This document shows positions 54,195 to 62,641 of a stretch of DNA of 64,000 nt, piece by piece. Both the position numbers and the translations under genes were made by a program. A model generated the notes under the pieces. That model was given only the letters and a program-made list of their open reading frames with translations. It was not told where the DNA came from and did no database searches. Location of the stretch: NCBI RefSeq assembly GCF_029870955.1, contig NZ_PGFQ01000001.1, forward strand, positions 1,240,001-1,304,000, given 5' to 3'. The stretch comes from Sulfitobacter faviae (GTDB lineage Bacteria > Pseudomonadota > Alphaproteobacteria > Rhodobacterales > Rhodobacteraceae). Each line of letters opens with the position of its first letter. Position 1 is the stretch's first letter.

Positions 54195-55550
54195 TCACTC
54201 AGGCATATCCCGCGATGCCGCGGCGCGCGACAGGGCCAGTTGACTGTCTTCGATGACTTTTACCTCGCGCTGCGGGAAGGGGATGGAGATGCCGTGTTCC
54301 TTGAAGGCATCCCAAAGCGCCAGATAGACATTGCCGCGAATATTGGTCAGCCCGCCGGTTGGATCCTTGATCCAAAAGCGCAGGATGTAATCCACCGACG
54401 AATCGCCAAAGCCCACGATATGGCAAACCGGGGCCTTGTAGCTCAGCACCCGGTCGACGCCCTTGGCCGCCTCCACCGCCAGTTTGCGCACCAGATGCGG
54501 ATCGTCGGAATAGGCCGTGCCGAAATAGATATCGAGCCGCACAAAGTCATTGGAGTGGGACCAGTTCACCACCTGCCCGGTGATCAGGTCTTCGTTCGGG
54601 ATCAGGTATTCCTTACCGTCCCGCGTCACCACAGACGCATAGCGCGCGCCGAGCGTTTGGATCCAGCCAAAGGTCTCGCCCAGACTGATCACATCGCCGG
54701 GCTTGATCGACTTGTCAAGCAGGATGATCACGCCAGAGACGAGGTTCGACACCACCTTTTGCAGACCGAAACCAAGGCCCACACCGATTGCGCCCGACAG
54801 TACCGCAAGCCCGGTCAGGTCAATCCCCACCGCCCGCACACCGATGAAGAACGCGAGCCCGTAGAGCAGGATTTGCACCCCCTTCACGGCCAGCACCTGC
54901 ATGGAGGGGCTGATGTCTTCGTTCTTGCGGATCGTCGCGGCGGTGGTTGTGCTGACCAGCCGCGCCATGGTCAAAAGCGCACCGACCACCACCAGCGCGG
55001 TCAGAATGGTCAACACCGAAAGGCGGAATTCGCCCACAGTCAGCGCGACCCCGTCGAGAAACAAGGCCACATCATCGGCGACGTTCAGCATGTAGAGCGT
55101 GGCATAGATCCACAGCCCCCATGTCACCATGCGGCGCAAGGGTCGGTTGCGCACCAGACGCGCGGCGAAAGCGATACCCACATAGATCGCCGCCAGCGTC
55201 GCTGCCAAACCGATGAGATAGGACCGTGACGGCCAAGTCACGTTCTGCATCACCTGATAGAGCAGCCCCGCCAGCAAAGCGAACCAGATCAGCCCCAAAC
55301 GCCGCTTGACCTGCACCACAACACGCAATTGCCACTTGGACCAGCCTTCGCGGGAGCGGACCCAGTTTTGCAACATCACGCCGGTGACCCGGTGCAACAC
55401 CCACGCCAGCGCCACCAAGGCCAGCAGGATCAGGATTTGGTTTTGCCGCCAACCGGGGCTCAGAATGCTTTCCCCAAAGCCGAGCACCCCGTCGAACAAA
55501 GCCTGAAGCGACAGCAGAAAGTTCGAAAACGGGTGGCTTTCAGGGATCAT
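54195..55550 (-). CDS. mechanosensitive ion channel family protein (large MscS type)
   Basis: A 451-residue MscS-superfamily channel. About six hydrophobic segments occupy residues 30-250; the pore helix is LAVLSGAIGVGLGFGLQKVVSNLVSGVIIL near residue 255, followed by LDKSIKPGDVISLGETFGWIQTLGARYASVVTRDGKEYLIPNEDLI, the beta-domain signature. The C-terminal cage ends FPQREVKVIED. It is larger than the 281-residue MscS at 20339, so the organism has at least two tension-gated channels. It is upstream of rsfS on the same strand, with a 106-base gap. Confidence 0.9.
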   Translation of the reverse strand: MIPESHPFSNFLLSLQALFDGVLGFGESILSPGWRQNQILILLALVALAWVLHRVTGVMLQNWVRSREGWSKWQLRVVVQVKRRLGLIWFALLAGLLYQVMQNVTWPSRSYLIGLAATLAAIYVGIAFAARLVRNRPLRRMVTWGLWIYATLYMLNVADDVALFLDGVALTVGEFRLSVLTILTALVVVGALLTMARLVSTTTAATIRKNEDISPSMQVLAVKGVQILLYGLAFFIGVRAVGIDLTGLAVLSGAIGVGLGFGLQKVVSNLVSGVIILLDKSIKPGDVISLGETFGWIQTLGARYASVVTRDGKEYLIPNEDLITGQVVNWSHSNDFVRLDIYFGTAYSDDPHLVRKLAVEAAKGVDRVLSYKAPVCHIVGFGDSSVDYILRFWIKDPTGGLTNIRGNVYLALWDAFKEHGISIPFPQREVKVIEDSQLALSRAAASRDMPE

Positions 55551-55687
55551 GGGCGGCCTTTGCAGCTAGGGAGGATCACGGTCGCACAGGCTTTGCGCCG
55601 GGGCAAGATGACCCGCAGCCCACCCCCTGCCTCCAAGACGATCACGACACCTTGCGAGACTCGCTCAGGCGCTATATCCCTTGCCCC

Positions 55688-55774
55688 ATGATACTGGTGT
55701 TTGATCTTTGCGACCGTGCGCGTCTGCGCGAACGCTTTTTCGGCGCGACGCATAGCGTTCTGGCGCGACTATAA
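55688..55774 (+). CDS. candidate 28-codon leader ORF upstream of leuC
   Basis: An ATG-to-TAA frame 54 bases before leuC, encoding 28 residues with five Leu (starts MILVFDLCDRARL, ends LARL) and overlapping GC-rich inverted segments (GCGCGTCTGCGCG). Leu content and place would fit an attenuation leader, but no ribosome site precedes it, Leu codons are not in tandem, and no terminator hairpin is evident. Chance occurrence is quite possible. Confidence 0.2.
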   Translation: MILVFDLCDRARLRERFFGATHSVLARL

Positions 55775-55828
55775 GCCGCCCCTCTCAGCCACACCCATAG
55801 CCATTCCAAACCACGGGAGAGGACCATC

Positions 55829-57235
55829 ATGTCCCCCAAGACGCTTTACGATAAAATCTGGGACGCCCATGTCGTCCACGAAGCCGATGACGGTACCTGC
55901 TTGCTTTATATCGACCGTCACCTCGTCCACGAAGTGACCAGCCCGCAGGCCTTTGAAGGGCTGCGCATGTCGGGCCGCACGGTGCGCGCACCGGACAAGA
56001 CCATCGCCGTGCCGGACCACAACGTGCCGACCACAGAGGGCCGCGAAGACCCCGAAGCGATGACCGAGGACAGCCGCATTCAGGTCTCCGCCCTCGACAA
56101 GAACGCGCGCGAGTTCGGCGTGCATTACTACCCCGTCTCGGACGTGCGCCAAGGCATCGTGCATATCGTCGGCCCCGAGCAGGGCTGGACCCTGCCCGGC
56201 ATGACCGTGGTCTGCGGCGACAGCCACACCGCGACCCACGGCGCTTTCGGCGCGCTGGCCCACGGCATCGGCACCTCGGAGGTCGAACATGTCCTTGCCA
56301 CCCAAACGCTGATCCAGCGCAAGGGCAAGAACATGAAGGTCGAGATTACCGGCAAGCTGCGCCCCGGCGTCACGGCCAAGGACATCACCCTTTCCGTCAT
56401 CGGCGCCACCGGCACCGCGGGCGGCACTGGCTATGTCATCGAATACTGTGGCGAGGCGATCCGCGACCTGTCGATGGAAGGCCGCATGACCGTCTGTAAC
56501 ATGGCGATCGAAGGCGGCGCACGCGCGGGCCTCATCGCGCCGGATGAGAAGACCTTCGAGTATTGCAAAGGCCGCCCCCACGCTCCGAAAGGCGCACAGT
56601 GGGAAGCGGCGATGGACTGGTGGAAAACCCTCTTCTCTGACGAGGACGCCCATTGGGACAAGGTCGTGACGCTCAAGGGCGAAGACATCGCACCGGTTGT
56701 CACATGGGGCACCTCCCCCGAAGACGTGCTGCCGATCGACGCGACGGTCCCCTCGCCCGAAGACTTCAAGGGCGGTAAGGTCGATGCCGTGAAACGTGCG
56801 TTGGAGTATATGGACCTGAAACCGGGTCAAAAGCTCACCGATATCGAGATCGACACCGTCTTCATCGGCTCCTGCACCAACGGCCGCATCGAAGACCTGC
56901 GCGCCGCTGCCGAAGTGCTGAAGGGCAAGAAGATCAAGGACGGTCTGCGCGCCATGGTCGTGCCCGGCTCCGGCCTCGTCCGGGCGCAGGCCGAGGAGGA
57001 AGGGCTGGCGGACATTTTCCGCGAGGCCGGTTTCGAATGGCGTCTGGCGGGCTGCTCCATGTGTCTGGCGATGAACCCCGACCAGCTTGCCCCCGGCGAA
57101 CGCTGCGCGGCCACGTCGAACCGCAACTTCGAGGGGCGTCAGGGCTATAAGGGCCGCACGCATCTCGTGTCGCCCGGCATGGCCGCCGCCGCCGCACTCA
57201 CCGGTCACCTGACCGACCTGCGCGAACTGGCGTGA
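55829..57235 (+). CDS. leuC: 3-isopropylmalate dehydratase large subunit
   Basis: A 468-residue aconitase-family subunit that, with LeuD, isomerises 2- to 3-isopropylmalate in leucine synthesis. The [4Fe-4S] cysteines are in [11 protein letters not shown] (near residue 347) and [10 protein letters not shown] (near 408-411). Substrate/active-site blocks include [27 protein letters not shown] and the ending [18 protein letters not shown]. Start [16 protein letters not shown] follows GGGAGAGG. leuD follows after a small convergent gene; leuB is 3 kb away. Confidence 0.96.
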   Translation: MSPKTLYDKIWDAHVVHEADDGTCLLYIDRHLVHEVTSPQAFEGLRMSGRTVRAPDKTIAVPDHNVPTTEGREDPEAMTEDSRIQVSALDKNAREFGVHYYPVSDVRQGIVHIVGPEQGWTLPGMTVVCGDSHTATHGAFGALAHGIGTSEVEHVLATQTLIQRKGKNMKVEITGKLRPGVTAKDITLSVIGATGTAGGTGYVIEYCGEAIRDLSMEGRMTVCNMAIEGGARAGLIAPDEKTFEYCKGRPHAPKGAQWEAAMDWWKTLFSDEDAHWDKVVTLKGEDIAPVVTWGTSPEDVLPIDATVPSPEDFKGGKVDAVKRALEYMDLKPGQKLTDIEIDTVFIGSCTNGRIEDLRAAAEVLKGKKIKDGLRAMVVPGSGLVRAQAEEEGLADIFREAGFEWRLAGCSMCLAMNPDQLAPGERCAATSNRNFEGRQGYKGRTHLVSPGMAAAAALTGHLTDLRELA

Positions 57236-57273
57236 GCGACCGGGGGATGGATACCGGGCGCGTTGCGCAGGGC

Positions 57274-57489
57274 TCAGTCGGCCTTGCGCAGCTCGCTGCC
57301 GGACTTCAGCACTTCGCTGCCGTCGTCCTGTTCGATCTTATAGGCCGGTTCGTCATCGCTCGCCTTGCGGGTCACCTCGCTGCCCTGCAGCTTCAGCGTG
57401 ATCTTCTGCGTGTATTTCTTGACGATCTTGCCGGTCCCGGTGCCATTGCCCCAGTCCCATTCCACCTTCGTGCCGGTTTGGTACGACAT
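57274..57489 (-). CDS. DUF2945 (hypervirulence-associated-like) small protein
   Basis: A 71-residue protein with the DUF2945 pattern: [60 protein letters not shown]. The family folds as a small SH3-like barrel and has no proven function. It is encoded on the opposite strand between leuC and leuD, occupying most of the 334-base gap and reading toward leuC. Its insertion does not disturb either leucine gene. Confidence 0.88.
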   Translation of the reverse strand: MSYQTGTKVEWDWGNGTGTGKIVKKYTQKITLKLQGSEVTRKASDDEPAYKIEQDDGSEVLKSGSELRKAD

Positions 57490-57569
57490 GCCATGCCCTC
57501 CTGATACACCATTTGCCTAGAACGCGCCGTCAGCCGGCGCGGTTCCCGCACTCTCCGAAGGATACCCCG

Positions 57570-58175
57570 ATGGAAAAGTTTACAGAAATCACCGGCACCG
57601 CGGCTCCCATGCCGTTGGTGAACATCGACACCGACATGATCATCCCCAAGGTCTTTCTCAAGACAATCAAACGCTCCGGCCTTGGCGTGAACCTGTTCGA
57701 CGAAATGCGCTATGACCGCGAAGGCAACGAAATCCCCGATTTCGTGCTGAACCAACCGCAATATCGCGACGCGCAGATCCTCGTGGCGGGCGACAACTTT
57801 GGCTGCGGCTCGTCGCGCGAACACGCGCCTTGGGCGATCCTCGATTTCGGCATCCGCTGCGTCATCGCACCCAGCTTTGCCGACATTTTTTACAACAACT
57901 GCTTCAAGAACGGCATCCTGCCCATTGCCCTGCCGCAAGAGCAGGTCGACGTGCTGATGAAAGACGCCGAAAAAGGATCGAACGCGCGGATGACCATCGA
58001 TCTGGAAGGCCAGACCGTAACCACGTCAGATGGTGAGACATTCCCCTTCGAAGTGGACGCCTTCAAAAAGCACTGCCTTCTCAACGGGCTGGACGACATC
58101 GGCCTCACGCTCGAAAAAGGTGCCGCGATTGACAGCTACGAGGATTCGCTGGGCCAAAGCCGCCCTTGGGTCTAA
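57570..58175 (+). CDS. leuD: 3-isopropylmalate dehydratase small subunit
   Basis: A 201-residue swivel-domain subunit partnering LeuC. Seen: [27 protein letters not shown] at the N-terminus and [45 protein letters not shown] near residue 70, both diagnostic. I chose 57570, since the in-frame ATG at 57513 adds 19 residues without homology and overlaps the divergent DUF2945 promoter region. A strong 12-pair hairpin follows. Confidence 0.96.
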   Translation: MEKFTEITGTAAPMPLVNIDTDMIIPKVFLKTIKRSGLGVNLFDEMRYDREGNEIPDFVLNQPQYRDAQILVAGDNFGCGSSREHAPWAILDFGIRCVIAPSFADIFYNNCFKNGILPIALPQEQVDVLMKDAEKGSNARMTIDLEGQTVTTSDGETFPFEVDAFKKHCLLNGLDDIGLTLEKGAAIDSYEDSLGQSRPWV

Positions 58176-58196
58176 CGCCTGGCCTGCATGATCAAA

Positions 58197-58225
58197 CTTG
58201 TGGGCGCGAACCGCGCGCCCACAAG
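58197..58225 (+). terminator. 12-bp perfect hairpin after leuD
   Basis: CTTGTGGGCGCG, an AACCG loop and its exact complement, 21 bases beyond the leuD stop. The next bases (ATGTTGCC) lack a T-run, so termination may need a factor. Confidence 0.65.
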
Positions 58226-58452
58226 ATGTTGCCGCCTGCCATCAAACCGCCACGGAATTGATGCAAGAAGGCACCACCCCCACCCTCAAAATACCCCAGT
58301 ATCCTGCTCTTCTCTCTGCGGAGCCTTGAGGCATGTGCGGAAAGAAGGCAAAAATTGGACCAGAATGAGGCACACCCCATCAACCGGGGGCATCAAGTTG
58401 GAACAAGCACGCGGCATCGTATCGCGGCTGGCCAGTTTGAAAGGGCAGAGCA

Positions 58453-59283
58453 GTGATCGGACGAATGACAGGCGCGGCGACGCGTGGCCTATTGGTGGCG
58501 CTATTGATTGCCATCCCGGCGCTTCTCTTGCCGGGGTCCGATGCGGAATCCAGCCAGATCACCGTGCTGCTCGCCTGTATCGCGGCGATCCTGACCTTCA
58601 TGGAATACAACGCCCGCCAGCCCGGCATCGTCGAATTTCGCGACGCGCCGCCTTTCAATCGGCTGCGCTTCATCAGTCTGCTCTTCACGATCCTCGTCCT
58701 GTCGCTTATCGCGCGGGGCCAAACGGCCCCCACCCTGCTGACCGGCGCGCTCACGGCGCTTGGCACGATACTGGGCAATGCGCTTGATTTCCCCTATTCC
58801 CCGGTGCGTCTTGTGGTGCTGATGATGCCCGCCGACGCCCCTCTCGAGGCGGTCAACCTGATCCGCACGGCGGCGGGTCTGGCCTATCTGGTCTCGCTCA
58901 TCGCGTTGGCAACCTTCGTGGTGCTGGTGCGCGTTATGGGCTGGCCCGCACGCCAAGGCGCTTTCAACGTCTGGGTGAACCTGCCACTTTTCGACCCCAC
59001 CGCTGGGGGCGATGTGCTCTACCGGCTGCAACGGGACGCGCGGATCAACATCGCGCTTGGCTTCCTTCTGCCCTTCTTCATCCCCGCAGTGGTCAAGGCC
59101 ACCGCCGATCTGCTAGATCCAATCTCACTGAGCAATCATCAAACCATGATCTGGACAATAAGCGCATGGGCATTCCTTCCGGCCAGTATGATCATGCGCG
59201 GCATCGCCATGGGGCGGGTAGCCGAGATGATCCACGACAAACGCCGCCGCGCCTACGCCGAAGCGCATATGCAGGCCGCCTGA
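58453..59283 (+). CDS. integral membrane protein of unknown function
   Basis: A 276-residue protein with about six hydrophobic helices (RGLLVALLIAIPALLLPG, ITVLLACIAAILTFM, LLFTILVLSLIARG, LAYLVSLIALATFVVLVRVM, IALGFLLPFFIPAVV, MIWTISAWAFLPASMIM). A PFNRLRF segment and DFPYSPVRLVVLMMP block are likely cytoplasmic loops. I do not recognise the family. It is followed immediately by an exonuclease/endonuclease/phosphatase-family gene whose frame overlaps its stop, so the two are co-transcribed. Confidence 0.72.
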   Translation: MIGRMTGAATRGLLVALLIAIPALLLPGSDAESSQITVLLACIAAILTFMEYNARQPGIVEFRDAPPFNRLRFISLLFTILVLSLIARGQTAPTLLTGALTALGTILGNALDFPYSPVRLVVLMMPADAPLEAVNLIRTAAGLAYLVSLIALATFVVLVRVMGWPARQGAFNVWVNLPLFDPTAGGDVLYRLQRDARINIALGFLLPFFIPAVVKATADLLDPISLSNHQTMIWTISAWAFLPASMIMRGIAMGRVAEMIHDKRRRAYAEAHMQAA

Positions 59284-60270
59284 TCCGCTTCCTGCTGGCG
59301 CTGCTCCTGCTGACCGACACCGCGCAGGCCGAACCGCTGCGCATCGCTACCTTCAATACAGAATTGTCGCGCAAAGGGCCGGGCCTGCTCCTGCGTGATA
59401 TCCTACGCGGGGACGACCCGCGGTTGCCTCCGTGATCGAAACCATCACCAGCGCCGATCCCGATATCATCGCGCTACAAGGCATCGACTACGATCTCGAA
59501 CAGGCCGCCCTCAACGCCCTCGCCGACGCCCTCTCCGCCGCGGGCGCGCCCTACCCCCACCGCTTCGCCGCGCCGCCCAATGCAGGCCGCCAAAGCGGCG
59601 TCGACCTCGACGGTGACGGCAGGCTCGGCACCCCCGTGACGCCCAAGGCTATGGCCGTTTCTTCGGCCAAGGCGCCATGGCGATCCTCTCACGCCACCCG
59701 ATCCAAGAGGGCGGGCTCCAAGATTTCAGCACCCTCCTCTGGCGCGACCTCCCCGATACACTCTACCCGATGATCGACGGCGCCCCCTTTGCGGGGGCCG
59801 AGGCCCACACCACGCAGCGCCTCTCTTCCAACGGCCACTGGTCCCTGCCGATCCAAACCCCGGAGGGCCCCGTCACGCTGCTGACATACCACGCCACCCC
59901 GCCGGTCTTCGACGGCCCCGAAGACCGCAATGGCCGCCGCAACCATGACGAAACCATCTTCTGGCTCCACCACCTTGATGGAACGATCGGAACGCCCCCG
60001 ACACCCCCCTTCGTTCTGCTGGGAGACGCCAATCTCGACCCGCAACGCGGCGACGGGCGCGGCGAAGCCATTGCCGCCCTCCTCTCCAATCCTCCGCTGC
60101 AAGACCCCCTGCCGCACCGCCCCACGGTCAACTGGGCCCAAACCGGCCCGATGCGCGTCGACTACATCCTGCCCTCGCGCGACTGGGAAGTCAGTGACGC
60201 TGGCCTCATCTGGCCCAAGGGCGAAAGCGCCAGCCGCCATGCCCTCGTCTGGGTCGACCTCACCCGCTGA
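59280..60270 (+). CDS. endonuclease/exonuclease/phosphatase family protein, two frameshifts
   Basis: A restored protein of about 330 residues with a signal-like N-terminus (RFLLALLLLTDTAQAEP) and a metal-dependent phosphodiesterase fold: LRIATFNTELSRKGPGLLLRD (Asn), ADPDIIALQGID, FVLLGDANLDP (Asp/Asn) and the terminal SRHALVWVDL (His). Two C runs are one short: 59417-59419 (restores DDPAVASVIETI) and 59631-59635 (restores GTPRDAQGYGRFFGQGAMAILSR). The only local start is CTG at 59280, overlapping the upstream stop; an ATG at 59166 would be long and unlike the family, so the start is unsure. Exported phosphatase or nuclease is the likely role. Confidence 0.78.
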
Positions 60271-60339
60271 CGCCCCCTATCTTGACCCTCCGGAACCCGC
60301 AGGCTACCCAATCTCCAACCGTATTTTCAGGAGTTTCCC

Positions 60340-61446
60340 ATGGCCAACCCATCCTTGCTCATCCTCCCCGGCGACGGCATCGGCCCCGAGGTCATGGCGC
60401 AGGTCACGCGCATCATCGACTGGTTCGGCGAAAAGCGCGATCTGGCCTTCGACGTAGAGCATGAACTGGTCGGCGGCGCGGCCTATGACAAACACGGCAC
60501 CCCGCTGCATGACGACACGATGGCCCGCGCCCTCGAAGTCGACGCGGTGCTGCTGGGCGCCGTGGGCGGCCCGAAATACGACGACCTCGACTTCTCCGTG
60601 AAACCAGAACGCGGCCTGCTCCGCCTGCGCAAGGAAATGGACCTCTTCTCCAACCTGCGCCCGGCACAATGCTTCGACGCGCTGGCCGATTTCTCCTCGC
60701 TGAAAAAAGACGTGGTCGCGGGCCTCGACATCATGATCGTGCGCGAACTCACCTCCGGCGTCTATTTCGGTGAGCCGCGCGGCATCTTCGAGGAAGGCAA
60801 CGAACGCGTCGGCATCAACACGCAGCGCTACACCGAAAGCGAGATCGAGCGCGTTGCCCGCTCCGCTTTTGAACTCGCCCGCCGCCGCGGCAACAAAGTC
60901 TGCTCCATGGAGAAAGCCAACGTCATGGAAAGCGGCATCCTGTGGCGCGAAGTCACCCAACGAGTGCGCGACGCCGAATACCCGGATGTCGAACTCAGCC
61001 ACATGTATGCCGACAATGGCGCCATGCAGCTCGTGCGCGCGCCCAAACAGTTCGACGTGATCGTCACCGACAACCTCTTTGGCGACATCCTCAGCGACTG
61101 CGCCGCCATGCTGACCGGCAGCCTCGGCATGCTGCCCTCCGCCAGCCTCGGCGCACCCAATGCCGATGGCCGCCCCAAGGCCCTCTACGAGCCCGTTCAC
61201 GGCTCCGCCCCCGACATCGCAGGCCAAGGCAAGGCCAACCCGATCGCCTGTATCCTCAGCTTCGCCATGGCGCTGCGCTATTCCTTCGACCAAGGCGAAG
61301 AAGCCGCCCGTCTGGAAAAAGCCGTCGAACGCGCGCTGGCCGATGGCGCCCGCACCCCCGACTTGATGGGCCCCGAAGGCGGCACCCCCATCACGACCGA
61401 GGAAATGGGCGACGCCATCCTCAAAGCCCTCGACGCCAGCCTATAA
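60340..61446 (+). CDS. leuB: 3-isopropylmalate dehydrogenase
   Basis: A 368-residue NAD-dependent decarboxylating dehydrogenase catalysing the third step of leucine synthesis after LeuCD. Seen: [17 protein letters not shown] at the start, [18 protein letters not shown], the active-site [17 protein letters not shown], and [29 protein letters not shown] with the metal Asp residues; the C-terminal [20 protein letters not shown] binds NAD. Length and motifs are standard. A stem-loop follows at once. Confidence 0.96.
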   Translation: MANPSLLILPGDGIGPEVMAQVTRIIDWFGEKRDLAFDVEHELVGGAAYDKHGTPLHDDTMARALEVDAVLLGAVGGPKYDDLDFSVKPERGLLRLRKEMDLFSNLRPAQCFDALADFSSLKKDVVAGLDIMIVRELTSGVYFGEPRGIFEEGNERVGINTQRYTESEIERVARSAFELARRRGNKVCSMEKANVMESGILWREVTQRVRDAEYPDVELSHMYADNGAMQLVRAPKQFDVIVTDNLFGDILSDCAAMLTGSLGMLPSASLGAPNADGRPKALYEPVHGSAPDIAGQGKANPIACILSFAMALRYSFDQGEEAARLEKAVERALADGARTPDLMGPEGGTPITTEEMGDAILKALDASL

Positions 61447-61454
61447 GAAACTAA

Positions 61455-61475
61455 GGCGGGGTCTCACGCCCCGCC
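61455..61475 (+). terminator. hairpin after leuB
   Basis: GGCGGGG, a TCTCACG loop and CCCCGCC, seven pairs, eight bases after the leuB stop. A C/T-rich tract (CCTTCCCCTT) rather than a T-run follows. Confidence 0.6.
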
Positions 61476-61483
61476 CCTTCCCC

Positions 61484-61541
61484 TTCATCCTTTCTCAAAT
61501 ACCCTCGGGGAGCAGCCGCAGGCTGCGGGGGCAGCGCCCCC
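61484..61541 (+). repeat. copy 2 of the 21-bp repeat with an attached pair of GC hairpins
   Basis: 61484-61504 is identical to 39130-39150. It is followed by GCAGCC-GCA-GGCTGC (61512-61526) and GGGGGC-AGC-GCCCCC (61527-61541), two back-to-back perfect six-pair hairpins. The whole resembles an extended intergenic repeat known to me only as a recurring sequence in Roseobacter-group genomes. Confidence 0.65.
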
Positions 61542-61634
61542 AATTACCCCCGCTTTCCGCAAACGCCACGCAAAATCCCTGCAACTGACCAATTGCCAAA
61601 GCTGCCAAGCTGCGCTATTGCGCTGCACATCGGT

Positions 61635-61710
61635 CGGGCTGTAGCGCAGCCTGGTAGCGCACCTGCTTCGGGAGCAGGGGTCGGAGGTTCGAATCCTCTC
61701 AGCCCGACCA
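61635..61710 (+). tRNA. tRNA-Pro (anticodon CGG), CCA encoded
   Basis: A 76-base cloverleaf: acceptor CGGGCTG/CAGCCCG, D-stem GCGC/GCGC, anticodon stem CCTGC/GCAGG with loop TTCGGGA (CGG, reads CCG), T-loop TTCGAAT, discriminator A and encoded CCA. The variable region GGTC is four bases, one fewer than I expect for this isoacceptor; it sits in the G run 61677-61680, so a lost G is possible. Confidence 0.95.
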
Positions 61711-61755
61711 GATACCCCCCACAGCTCCCTAGGCCCAAAACTCGGATCGCTCCGC

Positions 61756-62514
61756 TCAGCCGTAGACCTTGAGCAGCATCCAGACCCCCATGCCCAGCAT
61801 CATGACGTTCTCAGTAAGCGAGACGAACCCAAGCGGCACATTGCTCGACCCGCCGACGCAGGCGCATTTCAGTTCGCGTTTGTCGACATAGACCGCCTTG
61901 ATCACCGAAACCGCGCCAATCGCGCCGATCACGATCGCCACGGGGGCCGAGAGCCAGGTCAGCGCCCCGGCGGTCATCAGAATACCCGCCAGCGCCTCCC
62001 CGAATGGATAGACCTTGCCATAGGGCACCCATCGCTGCGCCAGCAGGTCATAGTTCAGAAACATCGTCGAGAAGCTTTCGATATCCTGCAACTTCTGAAC
62101 GGCGAGGAAACACATGGAGATCGAGATGAACCACTCGAAGGCCCGAAGTGTGAAGATGTTGCCGAATGCGTACCAAGAGAGCCCCAGTGCCATCAGGAAG
62201 GCCACGCCGAAAATGGCAATGACGGGCTGATAGCTGGTGTCCGATTGCTCTTCCTTGGGCTTGCCCAAACCGAAATGCACGCGCAGATCGTCGTAGCCGC
62301 CAATCCGCTCCCCCTCGATGAAAGTCTGCGGCGTGGTCTCCACACCCTCTTTCGCCATGAAGGCATCGGTCTCTTCGCGGGTCGTGAGGTGGTGATCTTC
62401 GACGTGATAGCCTTGCCGCTCCAGCAGGTCTTTCGATTTCAACCCGAAGGGACAGAGGTGTTGTTCCATCACCATCCGGTAGAGTTTCGCGGTCTTGCCC
62501 TGTCCTTCGGCCAT
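61756..62514 (-). CDS. glutaredoxin domain fused to a MauE/DoxX-type membrane domain
   Basis: A 252-residue fusion. Residues about 10-85 form a glutaredoxin-like domain with a single-Cys site, HLCPFGLKSKDLLERQGY, and the TTPQTFIEGERIGGYDDL cis-Pro region. Residues 95-252 contain four helices of the MauE/DoxX type (VIAIFGVAFLMALGLSWYAFG, AFEWFISISMCFLAVQKL, ALAGILMTAGALTWL, VAIVIGAIGAVSVIKAV), then CACVGGSSNVPLGFVSLTENVMML with a CxC pair. Start 62514 follows AAAAGGAGG. Membrane-linked thiol transfer is inferred; partner unknown. Confidence 0.8.
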   Translation of the reverse strand: MAEGQGKTAKLYRMVMEQHLCPFGLKSKDLLERQGYHVEDHHLTTREETDAFMAKEGVETTPQTFIEGERIGGYDDLRVHFGLGKPKEEQSDTSYQPVIAIFGVAFLMALGLSWYAFGNIFTLRAFEWFISISMCFLAVQKLQDIESFSTMFLNYDLLAQRWVPYGKVYPFGEALAGILMTAGALTWLSAPVAIVIGAIGAVSVIKAVYVDKRELKCACVGGSSNVPLGFVSLTENVMMLGMGVWMLLKVYG

Positions 62515-62641
62515 CCTAACCTCCTTTTGCCTTTTCGAACGACGTCTCAAAGGAGGAACAAGTTTCCAGCGCAGGAGAGTTCCGCAAAGGGGCGATTTAG
62601 GTCAACCGGCAACCCTGCGCAGCGCGGCAGCGCGATGCCGC

